The notes: generated by a model not told the origin, from the letters alone. A DNA stretch of 64,000 bases from DATAJX01 sp964601735 (GCA_964601735.1 CAZROO010000005.1:1-64000); one strand, 5' to 3'; counted from the stretch's first letter, positions 46,147-54,682 are shown. Made by a program: numbers and translations.

Positions 46147-46764
46147 TTAAAGCTTGAAGCGCGGGCTCGCCTTCCCATCCAAACAAGCCTGCGTGCGTTC
46201 TTCCACCACGTCCCAGTTCACGTTGTTCACAAACGCCTCAATGTACTTGCCCCGCTCAGTCACGGCGTAGTCAATGAGGAACGCATGCTCCCACACGTCC
46301 ATGCTCAGCAGAATTTCATACCCAGGCATATGCCCATCGTTATGCAGTTCAATGAAGTGGTTGTTCACATCACCGGTGATGGGGTCCAGGTAAACAATCG
46401 CATGCCCCACGCCGCGCGTACCGCCGCAGGCCTTGAAGTCCGCCAGCCAGGCATCATAGCTCCCGTACTTCTCCGCCACTTTTTTCTTGAAGTCCGCAGC
46501 CTTGTTGTCCACGCCCGCCTTCAGGTTGGCAAAGTAGTAATCGTGAACCAGCATGCCGCACATCTCAAACGCCTGACGACGACGACGGTCGGCATAAAGC
46601 GGCGTACCGCCCTCACCTTTCTCGCGCATGTCGGCCAACTGCTTAATCAACGTGTTGGTCTGCGTCACGTAGCCTTCATAAAGCTTCCAGTGTTCGTCGA
46701 TCTGCTTGTCGGAAATCCCCACCAGCCCCTTGGGCTTGAATTCAATACGCGCTTTATACTCCAT
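46147..46764 (-). CDS. Atypical Fe/Mn-family superoxide dismutase
   Basis: 205 aa from the ATG at 46764 with AGGAG 7 bases upstream. Metal ligands fit: His near DEHWKLYEGYV, His in MLVHDYYF, and Asp and His in MDVWEHAFLIDY. The N-terminus lacks the usual LPPLPYxxxALEP start and has EYKARIEFKPKG, so it belongs to a divergent branch. No export signal, so cytosolic. Metal choice cannot be told. I leave the gene symbol blank for that reason. Confidence 0.85.
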   Translation of the reverse strand: MEYKARIEFKPKGLVGISDKQIDEHWKLYEGYVTQTNTLIKQLADMREKGEGGTPLYADRRRRQAFEMCGMLVHDYYFANLKAGVDNKAADFKKKVAEKYGSYDAWLADFKACGGTRGVGHAIVYLDPITGDVNNHFIELHNDGHMPGYEILLSMDVWEHAFLIDYAVTERGKYIEAFVNNVNWDVVEERTQACLDGKASPRFKL

Positions 46765-46810
46765 AGTGTTTCTCCTTTTCTGAATAGTCGAAGAATACGC
46801 CCACCCGCAT

Positions 46811-46835
46811 AAAAAAACCACCCTTCGGTGGCTTA
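46811..46835 (-). terminator. Terminator for dcd
   Basis: On the minus strand GCCACC, GAAG, GGTGG then TTTTTTT. Confidence 0.85.
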
Positions 46836-47948
46836 TTACATTTTAAACTGCTTCGCCAGCTTCAACCGCTGACCCGCATAATTCGACCCAATCCCGCTCC
46901 CATAAAGCGCATCAGGTTCCCCACTGAGATGCTCATAAATAAACCGCCCAATCCGCTGCCCATCCTTCAATACGCACGGCACGTCATGCGCGCGTACTTC
47001 CAGCACGGCAGGCGTCCCGTGGAATTTCCCCTCGGTCATGCCCCAACCGGGGTCGAAAAACCCGGCATAGTGCACGCGCAATTCGCCAATGCGCGTATCA
47101 TACGCCACCATCTCGGCCGAATACCCCGGCGGCACGCAAAGGTGCTCACGCGAAACGAAAATATAGAATTCCTCAGGGTACAAAATCAGCGGCGCGCAAT
47201 CACTGGCGGTAATCGGCTCCCAAAAACGCCGCCACGGATAGTTCGCGATCTTGGCCAGATCAATCGGCTGGGTATGCCGCTTGGCGCGGTAGCCGATAAT
47301 GGGATTTTCCCCCGCACCATCATCCTTGCGCGTCAAATCGATGCTCACCCAAAGCCCTTCGCGCATGTGCGCCACTTCGTCCGGCTCGCGCAACCCGAAC
47401 AGCAACGGGTTCTTTTCATGCAATGCCATCAAGTCCACATCGCTCACGCGCACGTCGCCGTTGCGCAGCCGCAGCTGCGTCAGCTTGTCGCCCATCCGCG
47501 CCATAATCGGGAAGGTCAGCGGCGAAATCTCCAAATACAGCGGTCCCTCATACCCCTCGGCCACGGTGTCGTAGATGCTGGTATCATCGGTCAGAACGCG
47601 CACAAAAATATCCAGCCGCCCGGTACTGCTCTTGGGGCTGCATGTCCCCTGCACGCCCTTCGGCAACTTCAAGCCTTCCTGCAACGGAACCAGATAAACC
47701 GCGCCACGCTCAAACAATTGCGGCTTGGTCAAATCCATCTCACCCATCACCAGGTCGGCAATGCGCTCACTCACCGTGCCGCGCGGCCCCGGCAACATGC
47801 TGGCCTGAATCCTGTACGCCTTCGCCCCCAACCGCAAATCAATGCTGGCAGGCTGAATCTGCCCCTTCTCCACCGGCGTGGAGGCGGAAATGCCGCCCGA
47901 CCCAATCAGGCCCTTCAGTTCCGCATCAACCAGTACACCGGTTTTCAT
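46836..47948 (-). CDS. dcd: 2'-deoxycytidine 5'-triphosphate deaminase, long alphaproteobacterial form
   Basis: 370 aa from MKTGVLVD with GGGGG close upstream. Two related Dcd-like halves are visible: IQPASIDLRLG with SPKSSTGRLDIFVRVLTDD in the first, and PGYSAEMVAYDTRIGELRVHYAGFFDPGWG in the second. It makes dUTP for thymidylate synthesis. It starts 22 bases after secF. Confidence 0.92.
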   Translation of the reverse strand: MKTGVLVDAELKGLIGSGGISASTPVEKGQIQPASIDLRLGAKAYRIQASMLPGPRGTVSERIADLVMGEMDLTKPQLFERGAVYLVPLQEGLKLPKGVQGTCSPKSSTGRLDIFVRVLTDDTSIYDTVAEGYEGPLYLEISPLTFPIMARMGDKLTQLRLRNGDVRVSDVDLMALHEKNPLLFGLREPDEVAHMREGLWVSIDLTRKDDGAGENPIIGYRAKRHTQPIDLAKIANYPWRRFWEPITASDCAPLILYPEEFYIFVSREHLCVPPGYSAEMVAYDTRIGELRVHYAGFFDPGWGMTEGKFHGTPAVLEVRAHDVPCVLKDGQRIGRFIYEHLSGEPDALYGSGIGSNYAGQRLKLAKQFKM

Positions 47949-47969
47949 ATTCCCCCCAACCACCAGTCG

Positions 47970-48893
47970 CTAACCGTTAGCCGCTTTTTTCCGGTAGTAC
48001 TCCTCCAGGGCAAGCAACGTGCTGCTGCTCACAAAAATGCTCGAGTACGTCCCCAGCATCACGCCAATCAGCATCACGCGGGCAAAATCGTGAATCGCCT
48101 CGCCGCCGGAAAAGAACAGCACGGTCAGCACCAGCAGCACGCTGCCGCCGGTCATAATCGTCCGGCCCAGCGTCTGGTTGACCGACATATTAATCAGTTC
48201 CTTCAGCGGCATCGCCGGGTAGCGGCTGCGGTTTTCGCGGATACGGTCAAAAATCACGATGGTCTCGTTCAGCGAGTACCCAATCAGGGTCAGAATCGCC
48301 GCCAGCACCGTCAGCGTAATCTCGGTACGCAGCAGCACCATAATGCCGATGGTCAGAATCACGTCGTGGCAAAGCGACAGAATCGCCCCGATGCCGAACC
48401 GCATTTCAAACCGCGACCACAGATAAATCAGAATCGCCAGCACACTCAGCAGCATGGCTTCCAGGCCTTTGGTCTGGAGTTCCTTCCCCACCTGCGGGCC
48501 CACAAACTCCACCCGGCGAAGTTCGGCGCCACCAGCCGCAGCCTTCAGCGAATCCACAATATTCTGCTCGGCACTGGCAGGCTGCACCTTCGGGTCATTA
48601 CCGGGCAACCGAATCAAAAACTCGTTCGGCGCCCCAAATTCCTGGAACGTCCCACCCACAAAGCCCAGCTTCTCCACCGCCTCGCGCACCTCGTGCACGG
48701 TCAGGGGCCGGGCGGTCTGCACTTCCACCAGCTTGCCGCCCACAAAGTCGATGCCGTAATTAAGGCCCTGCACACCCAGCAGCCCAAACACCAGCAGCAC
48801 CATCGCAATGCTGCTCCAAATCCAGAAAGGCCGCCACGCCATAAAGTTGAAAGTCGGCAGCTTCTCAAAAGGTTTAATCGGTAAAATCGCCAT
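47970..48893 (-). CDS. secF: Protein translocase subunit SecF
   Basis: 307 aa. YGIDFVGGKLVEVQ, six membrane segments and the NETIVIFDRIRENR box. Works with SecD to pull exported proteins across the membrane with the proton gradient. AAGGAG precedes the ATG. Confidence 0.95.
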   Translation of the reverse strand: MAILPIKPFEKLPTFNFMAWRPFWIWSSIAMVLLVFGLLGVQGLNYGIDFVGGKLVEVQTARPLTVHEVREAVEKLGFVGGTFQEFGAPNEFLIRLPGNDPKVQPASAEQNIVDSLKAAAGGAELRRVEFVGPQVGKELQTKGLEAMLLSVLAILIYLWSRFEMRFGIGAILSLCHDVILTIGIMVLLRTEITLTVLAAILTLIGYSLNETIVIFDRIRENRSRYPAMPLKELINMSVNQTLGRTIMTGGSVLLVLTVLFFSGGEAIHDFARVMLIGVMLGTYSSIFVSSSTLLALEEYYRKKAANG

Positions 48894-48917
48894 GTCAGAA
48901 CTCCTTAAATCGCCACG

Positions 48918-50483
48918 TTAAATAGGCAGGTTGCTGGGCCGCGCCCACTTAATCCACGCCAGGCAAATCCAGCGCGTCAGCGTTACACTTGTAAACAAAC
49001 TGGCCGAAAGCCCGATAATCAGCGCCACGCTAAAGCCCTTGATCGGCCCGGTACCAACAAGGAACAGCGCCACCGCCGCCACCAGCGTGGTCACGTGGCC
49101 GTCCAGAATAATGCTGAACGCCCGTTCAAACCCGCGCATCAGCGCCGCCAAAGGGCGAAGCCCGTGTTTCACTTCCTCGCGGATACGCTCAAAAATCAGC
49201 ACATTGGCATCCACCGCCATGCCCAGCGTCAACACAATCCCGGCCATACCCGGCAGCGTCAGGGTAAAACCGAACAACGTCATCGCCGCCACCAGCAGCA
49301 GCAGGTTCACCACCAGCGCCAGGTCGGCAATCGCGCCAAACAGGCCATAGAACAACACCATGAACAGCAACACAGCCCCCGTCCCCACCACAATCGCGGT
49401 CTGGCCGGCAGCCACACTATCAGCACCCAGAGTCGGGCCCACGGTACGCTCTTCAACCACGCTCACGCTGGCGGGCAACGCCCCGGCGTTTAAAATGGCA
49501 GCCAGATCCTGCGCTTCCTGCTGGGTGAAGTGGCCGCTAATCTGCGCCCGCCCGCCCAGAATCGGCTCACGGAAAACCGGCGCGCTCACCACTTTACCGT
49601 CCAGCACAATGGCAAAACGCTTGCCCACGTTTTTGGTTGAAATATCCGCAAAAATCCGCGTCCCCCGGCTGTCGAAAGCGATATCCACCGCGCTGCCGCC
49701 ATACTGGTCGTAGCTGGCGCCCGCGCTGGTCAGCAAATCACCCGTCAACGCCGGGCGACGGTCAACAACCAGCGGACGCTGCCCCACCACCTTGCCGGTG
49801 TCGTCGGTCACGTCTTCGTTGAGCTTTAGCTTGTCGCCAATCACCGGCGCGCCGTTGTCGGCGTTTTCGTCCACCAGGTGGAAGGTCAACTGCGCCGTCC
49901 GTCCAATCGCGGCCTTGGCCCGCGCCACATCCTTCACACCGGGAAGCTCCACAATCACGCGCCGGTCGCCCTGCTGCTGAATCATCGGCTCGGCCACGCC
50001 AAATTCGTCCACGCGCCCGCGCAGCACCTGCAACGTCTGCGCCACCGCGCGCTTCTGCATTTCTTCCTTGCGCACGTCGGTAAAGCTCAGCGTCGTCACG
50101 CCGTTGGCGGTTTGGGCCTGAATCCCATCCCGCGCCAGATTATCCAGAATCTTCTTCGCCGCAGCCGGGTCACGCAGTTGAACCGTCACGCCATCAGCAG
50201 TGGCGTGCAAGCCAGTGTAGCCAACCTGCGCCTCATGCGCCTGGGCGCGGAAATCATCAGTAAGGTTGTCATACGCACGCTGCCACACGTCCTTCAAATT
50301 CACTTCCAGCACCAGGTGGGCACCGCCCTGCAAGTCCAGCCCCAAACTCATGGCATTATGCGGAAGGAAAGACGGCAGTTTCTCCCGCGCCGCAGGAGAA
50401 AGCGCATTCGGCAAACTGATAATGAACGCGGCACTAATCAGCACCACCACCAAAATGCGCAGCGGCAACGAAATCTGGGGCAT
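48918..50483 (-). CDS. secD: Protein translocase subunit SecD
   Basis: 521 aa. LGLDLQGGAHLVLEV near the N-terminus, a large periplasmic P1 region and the C-terminal six-helix module with GMAVDANVLIFERIREE. Its ATG directly follows the yajC stop. Confidence 0.95.
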   Translation of the reverse strand: MPQISLPLRILVVVLISAAFIISLPNALSPAAREKLPSFLPHNAMSLGLDLQGGAHLVLEVNLKDVWQRAYDNLTDDFRAQAHEAQVGYTGLHATADGVTVQLRDPAAAKKILDNLARDGIQAQTANGVTTLSFTDVRKEEMQKRAVAQTLQVLRGRVDEFGVAEPMIQQQGDRRVIVELPGVKDVARAKAAIGRTAQLTFHLVDENADNGAPVIGDKLKLNEDVTDDTGKVVGQRPLVVDRRPALTGDLLTSAGASYDQYGGSAVDIAFDSRGTRIFADISTKNVGKRFAIVLDGKVVSAPVFREPILGGRAQISGHFTQQEAQDLAAILNAGALPASVSVVEERTVGPTLGADSVAAGQTAIVVGTGAVLLFMVLFYGLFGAIADLALVVNLLLLVAAMTLFGFTLTLPGMAGIVLTLGMAVDANVLIFERIREEVKHGLRPLAALMRGFERAFSIILDGHVTTLVAAVALFLVGTGPIKGFSVALIIGLSASLFTSVTLTRWICLAWIKWARPSNLPI

Positions 50484-50831
50484 CTACTTCACTCCCGCCA
50501 GCTTGGCTTCATCAACGGTCAGCTTGCGCTCCACCGCACGCCGCGCCAGCACCAGCTCGCTGTCCCCGGCCCGCACGCGCACAAATTTGTCATCCACTTT
50601 GGTCACCACGCCAATCACGCCACCGCTGGTTTCCACTACATCGCCCTTGGCCAACGCCTTCAACATCTCGGCCTGCGCCTTGGCGGCCTGGCTTTGCGGA
50701 CGAATCACCAACACATAAAACACCACAACAATCAAAATCAGCGGCGCATAGCTAAAAATCATCGCAGGCAACCCGGTCTGCGCATCGGCACTGGTGGTGG
50801 CCGCTTGGGCCCAGGCATTCTCAATAAACAT
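50484..50831 (-). CDS. yajC: Sec accessory protein YajC
   Basis: 115 aa from MFIENAWAQ. One membrane helix (about 24-43, IFSYAPLILIVVVFYVLVIRPQ) followed by the KALAKGDVVETSGGVIGVV domain. Part of the SecDF-YajC complex; abuts secD without a gap. Confidence 0.94.
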   Translation of the reverse strand: MFIENAWAQAATTSADAQTGLPAMIFSYAPLILIVVVFYVLVIRPQSQAAKAQAEMLKALAKGDVVETSGGVIGVVTKVDDKFVRVRAGDSELVLARRAVERKLTVDEAKLAGVK

Positions 50832-50909
50832 AGTCTTCAGTCCTTGTTCCAAGCCGCACCCTAATTAAGCATTCCATAATTGTCTACAGCCTCGCCAGCC
50901 ACAAAAGCA

Positions 50910-50939
50910 CTTGAAAAGACCTCTCTCCCGCCCTAATAA
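50910..50939 (+). promoter_or_regulatory. RpoH-type promoter of the 130-aa orphan
   Basis: CTTGAAA, 13 bases, GCCCTAATAA. Same layout as the promoters at 22696, 23432 and 24025; the ATG is 52 bases downstream. Confidence 0.5.
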
Positions 50940-50990
50940 AAGGGAGTCAACCCTTTGCGTTTCTTCTCGGCAAATCAAGGAACCCCCTCG

Positions 50991-51383
50991 ATGCCATTCA
51001 TCCAAAGCCTTATGGCCGATGTCGAAAACCTTACACTCATCGAAGCGCTGCGCTTCGTGAAGAGCCACCACGTCTCGCACTTGAATGCCAAGCAAACAGA
51101 GGTAAAACTCAACTCCACCTGGCCAGTCGAAAAAAAGCAGGAAGTTCTAAAACTGCTTGAAAAAAACACGGTCAACGTCAAGCTGCAGCATATCGACACC
51201 TCACCAGAGGGCCGACTAAACATGCAATTGCTTATTCCGGCTCCCCCGGATGAAGTTCAGCAAGCCATCAGCTACATCTGCAAGCATACCAAAACCGCCC
51301 GTGTTTTCGAGCGTGGTACGGCCCATATCCGCACACGCCCAAAAGGCGAACCTCGACAAAAATATGCTACAGCGAACGCTTAG
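50991..51383 (+). CDS. Small soluble protein, unknown
   Basis: 130 aa from the ATG at 50991, with AAGGA 9 bases upstream. Mixed alpha/beta, one Cys, basic C-terminus (IRTRPKGEPRQKY). It has its own RpoH-type promoter and terminator and sits between yajC and the nlpD-like gene. No family recognised. Confidence 0.7.
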   Translation: MPFIQSLMADVENLTLIEALRFVKSHHVSHLNAKQTEVKLNSTWPVEKKQEVLKLLEKNTVNVKLQHIDTSPEGRLNMQLLIPAPPDEVQQAISYICKHTKTARVFERGTAHIRTRPKGEPRQKYATANA

Positions 51384-51393
51384 CTCGCACAGC

Positions 51394-51424
51394 AAAAAAG
51401 GGCGGCCACCAGGCCGCCCTTTTC
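51394..51424. terminator. Bidirectional terminator
   Basis: AAAAAAGGGCGGCC, ACCA, GGCCGCCCTTTTC, shared by the converging genes on each side. Confidence 0.88.
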
Positions 51425-51772
51425 TTATGCCGCTATCAGGCGATTCAACGCCGCTTTCACCGCGTCGATGTCATGCACCCGGCTTACATTTGTATCCGTG
51501 TGCAAGCCGTGTTTACGGAGAGAGCCTTCATCGCCGGTCCACAGTAGAACCGGCAAGTTCGACTGCCAACCCCGCCGTATCTCGCGCCACAGGTCGGCAA
51601 CGGTTCCGTCCTGGTAAGTCTCGCTCGCCACGACAAAATCGTAGCGCTCGGCCCGAACCGCCTGCATGGTAGTGTGCACCTTGCCGCAGTCCTTTACCGC
51701 ATGCTCATTGCGCAGGGCCTTCTTAAGCTCCCAGCGCACCTTCCAGTCACCCAGTGCAATCAGAATCCGCAT
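51425..51772 (-). CDS. Degenerate receiver-like (REC fold) protein
   Basis: 115 aa from the ATG at 51772 with GGGAG 8 bases upstream. MRILIALGDWKVRWELKKAL, RYDFVVASETYQDG and LPVLLWTGDEGS follow the strand order of a response-regulator receiver. The acidic pocket after strand 1 is reduced to one Asp, and the phospho-acceptor Asp is replaced by Ser in VVASETYQDG. It probably does not take a phosphate and may be a stand-alone protein-interaction domain. No kinase gene nearby. Confidence 0.6.
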   Translation of the reverse strand: MRILIALGDWKVRWELKKALRNEHAVKDCGKVHTTMQAVRAERYDFVVASETYQDGTVADLWREIRRGWQSNLPVLLWTGDEGSLRKHGLHTDTNVSRVHDIDAVKAALNRLIAA

Positions 51773-51865
51773 AGCGGAACTCCCTATGAAATGTTTCGAT
51801 ACATCCTTACGAGGCCCATATAGGACAAAAAAGCACGGTTTCAAATAAAAAATGGGGTACCCCCT

Positions 51866-51950
51866 ACCCCCGCTGGCCCACGTTGGCCCGGCGCACCAGA
51901 TCAAAAAGAAGAAGTCACCCGTAAAATCGCCGGGACAATGACGGGGCTAT
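51866..51950 (+). repeat. Partial relative of the inverted-end element
   Basis: Shares CACGTTGGCCCGGCGC and, 39 bases on, GCCGGGACAATGACGGGG with the reverse complement of the 55341-55528 element. The opposite end is not seen, so it may be truncated. Confidence 0.6.
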
Positions 51951-52086
51951 GGTTAGGCTACTCGGCTTTCTCCCAGCGACCTTACCTTGACCCCAAGCAG
52001 AATACACGTCCATCTCCGCTGCATGAAAGAGCGCCCCCGGCGCAGGCCGGGGTCTTGTCCGGGTAAATCGCTATAACACCGCCTAT

Positions 52087-52154
52087 CCCCGGAAAATCGC
52101 AGCCACACAAATCCAATAAAAACGGCAGCCGCAAAATCCGCGATTTATCCGGGG
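52087..52154. repeat. Long-arm inverted repeat
   Basis: CCCCGGAAAATCGC (52087-52100) faces GCGATTTATCCGGGG (52140-52154) with 39 bases between. Confidence 0.6.
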
Positions 52155-52189
52155 TCTTATCCAGACAAGCCGCCATAAACACTGCCGTC

Positions 52190-52222
52190 ATGCCACCCCC
52201 TTAGGGGGTAGGCATCCACGGG
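52190..52222 (+). repeat. Family-1 repeat variant with a longer stem
   Basis: ATGCC, then ACCCCC-TTA-GGGGGT, then AGGCAT, flanked by the family's GTC before and CCACG after. Confidence 0.6.
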
Positions 52223-52260
52223 GGCGTGGTTATGGCAGAGCACCAACAAAGTCCTCCGTC

Positions 52261-52290
52261 ATGCCCGCGCAGGCGGGCGCATCCAGGGGC
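52261..52290 (+). repeat. Family-1 repeat, intergenic
   Basis: ATGCCCGC, GCAG, GCGGGC with the flanks CGTC and ATCCAGG. Confidence 0.65.
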
Positions 52291-52321
52291 TAAGCTCACA
52301 GGCCTAAATACTCACCGCCTC

Positions 52322-52345
52322 ATCCTGACGCAGACCGGGATCCAC
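52322..52345 (+). repeat. Family-1 repeat, intergenic, diverged
   Basis: ATCCTGACGCAGACCGGGAT followed by CCACC. The core is again exactly 20 bases. Confidence 0.5.
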
Positions 52346-52361
52346 CAGGTAACAGGTTTAC

Positions 52362-53912
52362 CTACTGCGAAGCCAGCAGCGTCATCGGGTCAACCGCCTG
52401 CGCCTGGCGGCGTAGCGCAAAATACAGCTGCGGCTTGTCCACGTTGCCGGTGGCACCACTCAGAGCAATCACCTGGCCCTTCTTGATCTCGTCGCCCTTG
52501 CTCACCAGCAGTTGGGTATTGTGGGCATAGGCGCTGAACAGGCCGTTGGCATGGCGGATAATCACCAGGCTACCATAGGTTTTCAGCCCGCTACCCGCGT
52601 ACAGAACGGTGCCGTTGTCGGTCGCCACCACCGGCGTGTTGGGCGGCACGGCAATATTAATGCCTTCCTGCTTCACGCCGCCGCCCTGGTTGCCGAACTT
52701 GCGAATCACCTGCCCGTGCACCGGCCACGCCAGCCCCTTGCTGCGGGCGGCCACCGGGTCGATCTTGCCCTTGTTGAAGGCGGCCTTCACCTCATCCACC
52801 GCGGTCTTGGCGGGCACGGGGTTCGCTTCGGCGGTTTCATCCTCCTCATGAGGCACCACCCGGGCAGACGCAGACGAGGCACTGGCAGAACCAGCTTCGG
52901 CGGTCTTCACCTGTTCATGCACCGGAACCTTCACCACCATGCCGCTCTTCAATTGCTGCGGCTGGCTGAAATTATTGGCGGTCATCACGTCCAACACGCT
53001 GGCGCCGTACGCATGTGCAATACGGTAAACCGTCTCGCCCTTCTTCACCGTGTGGTTCATCACCTTCACATCGTTGGCAGCGGGTTGGGCCGGGGCCTGC
53101 TTCTTCGGCCCGGCGGCGGGCTCGATACTGGCCATTTTTTCTTCAGCCGCGTCAGCGGCGGCCAACTCAACAGGCTTCACCACCTCGGCCTTGGTCTCGG
53201 CAGGGGCCATCGAACCCGTAGAACCACTCACCGGCGGCAGCAATTTGGGCGTTTGAACCAAAGGTGCACTGTTTTGTGCCAGTTGCGCATCATTTTGAAC
53301 CGTTTGCACACCGTTTTGCGATGCTGGAACGACACCCAAACGACGGTTGAGCGCCACCTGCGCATCACTCGGCGCGCCCGCCACCTTGGTGCCCGAGGGA
53401 ATCTCCAGGTTCTTGCCCACTACCAAATCGGCAGTGCTATCCATATGATTTGCTTTAAGAATTGCGTCCGGCGTGGTGTCATAGCGCCGCGCCAGGCGGT
53501 ACACGGTTTCGCCCGGCTGCACCACGTGCATCACAACCCCTTGAGAAACATCATGATTTTTACTCCAATCCTGCACCAGGCTCTGTTTTTCGGGTATCGA
53601 TGCCGCCGCCTTGGTCGGCTTGCTGGAGGGCCCAGATGCAGGGCTAATGCTTTGTAAATCCTCTTCTTTTACGCTAGATGGAGCGGTCTGGGCAGCAGGC
53701 TGGCTCACCGCCATGCTCCCCTCGCCGGCCTTGGCGCTCACCTCACGGGTAAGCGAAAAATGGCTGTTTTGCTGGGGTTCTTCACCAATACCCAGCACCT
53801 TGTTGCTATTCTGATAGCCGCTCACCACCGGCGCGGGCGTGGTCTGCGCGCACCCCACCAACATAAACATAACCCCGTAAATTATTGCTTTGTTGTGTAT
53901 TTTTTGCATCAT
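52362..53912 (-). CDS. NlpD-like lipoprotein: two LysM domains and a degenerate M23 domain
   Basis: 516 aa. Lipobox FMLVGC near residue 21. LysM 1 (about 130-175, HVVQPGETVYRLARRYDTTP) and LysM 2 (about 290-335, HTVKKGETVYRIAHAYG) bind peptidoglycan. The C-terminal M23 domain has QEGINIA where HxGIDIA is usual and PQLYFALR where PHLHFEVR is usual, so zinc ligands are lost, as in NlpD/EnvC activators of cell-wall amidases. GGAGG lies upstream. In alphaproteobacteria this gene normally adjoins yajC. Confidence 0.88.
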   Translation of the reverse strand: MMQKIHNKAIIYGVMFMLVGCAQTTPAPVVSGYQNSNKVLGIGEEPQQNSHFSLTREVSAKAGEGSMAVSQPAAQTAPSSVKEEDLQSISPASGPSSKPTKAAASIPEKQSLVQDWSKNHDVSQGVVMHVVQPGETVYRLARRYDTTPDAILKANHMDSTADLVVGKNLEIPSGTKVAGAPSDAQVALNRRLGVVPASQNGVQTVQNDAQLAQNSAPLVQTPKLLPPVSGSTGSMAPAETKAEVVKPVELAAADAAEEKMASIEPAAGPKKQAPAQPAANDVKVMNHTVKKGETVYRIAHAYGASVLDVMTANNFSQPQQLKSGMVVKVPVHEQVKTAEAGSASASSASARVVPHEEDETAEANPVPAKTAVDEVKAAFNKGKIDPVAARSKGLAWPVHGQVIRKFGNQGGGVKQEGINIAVPPNTPVVATDNGTVLYAGSGLKTYGSLVIIRHANGLFSAYAHNTQLLVSKGDEIKKGQVIALSGATGNVDKPQLYFALRRQAQAVDPMTLLASQ

Positions 53913-53921
53913 ATCTCCCTC

Positions 53922-54509
53922 CTAAGATGCGTACTGCCACAGGTATTTGATGAGAATGAAAAACAGCAGCAAACCCAGCGAAATCGACATGGTCAACGCC
54001 GCCAAGTTACGTTCAATCCACTCCTTAAAGCGTGGCCCACCCCGCCATAAAAGCCAAGAAATAAGCCAAAAACGGGCACCCCGCGCAATCAGCGTTGCCA
54101 TTAAAAAGGCGGGCAGCTGGGCCCCCAACACACCGCTACCGATGGCCACCGCCTTGAACGGCAGCGGCGAGAACCCGGCAGTGGCGACAACCGCCACATC
54201 GTACCCCTGATACCAGGTTTTAAGGGCATAAAAAAAGCTCTCAAATCCATAACTTGCAGCAATCGGCTCAATGAAAATCCGGGCCACCAGATTACCCAGG
54301 ATATAGCCGCCAAGCGCACCCGCCACGCTGCCCAGCGTGGCCACCAGGGCGTAGCGGAAAGCCCTGTCCGGGTTGATGAGAGACATCGGCACCAGCAGCG
54401 ATTCAGCGGCTGCGGGGGCAAAGGCGGACTCGGCCATCGACATGAAAAACAAGGCATTTTCTGCCTGCGGTTGCTGGGCGTAGCCCGCCATGCGGTCTTT
54501 AAGAGTCAT
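53922..54509 (-). CDS. YqaA/DedA-like membrane protein
   Basis: 195 aa from the ATG at 54509. SNARE-associated/VTT-type core with AESLLVPMSL, GSVAGALGGYILG and FSPLPFKAVAIGSG, about four membrane segments. Relatives act in lipid scrambling or transport. The -10 TATACT ends only about 10 bases before the ATG, so the mRNA may be almost leaderless. Confidence 0.85.
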   Translation of the reverse strand: MTLKDRMAGYAQQPQAENALFFMSMAESAFAPAAAESLLVPMSLINPDRAFRYALVATLGSVAGALGGYILGNLVARIFIEPIAASYGFESFFYALKTWYQGYDVAVVATAGFSPLPFKAVAIGSGVLGAQLPAFLMATLIARGARFWLISWLLWRGGPRFKEWIERNLAALTMSISLGLLLFFILIKYLWQYAS

Positions 54510-54518
54510 ACGATGGGC

Positions 54519-54527
54519 AGTATACCA
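54519..54527 (-). promoter_or_regulatory. Extended -10 of the YqaA-like gene
   Basis: TGGTATACT on the minus strand fits TGnTATAAT. It includes a GTATAC palindrome (54520-54525). Confidence 0.45.
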
Positions 54528-54585
54528 TTGGAATTTACAAGGCCCACCACGGGCCAGGACAAAGCGTGCGGAAGTGATGCAGCAC

Positions 54586-54674
54586 TGTCGCAGTATTGTC
54601 GGTCCGGCGTGCACGGCTGTCGGTTTTACTCCCGTAAATGTGCGCAACCGGCGCGAAAGTGTCGCAGCCTTGTC
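54586..54674. repeat. Direct repeats upstream of the YqaA-like gene
   Basis: TGTCGCAGTATTGTC at 54586-54600 and TGTCGCAGCCTTGTC at about 54659-54673, 13 of 15 bases the same, in a 219-base gap without a gene. Confidence 0.45.
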
Positions 54675-54682
54675 ATTTTATG

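Larger units (their letters stand above)
51773..52361. other. 589-bp gene-free stretch packed with palindromes
   Basis: No credible gene. From left to right: a partial copy of the inverted-end element (51866-51950), a hairpin CCCCGGCGCAGGCCGGGG (52035-52052), a long inverted pair CCCCGGAAAATCGC and GCGATTTATCCGGGG (52087-52154), direct copies of CCGGGGTCTT (52047, 52149) and three family-1 repeats (52190, 52261, 52322). Confidence 0.8.

Noticed and set aside
51773..52361. CRISPR array
   Set aside because: The repeats differ in sequence and spacing, there are no regular spacers and no cas genes.
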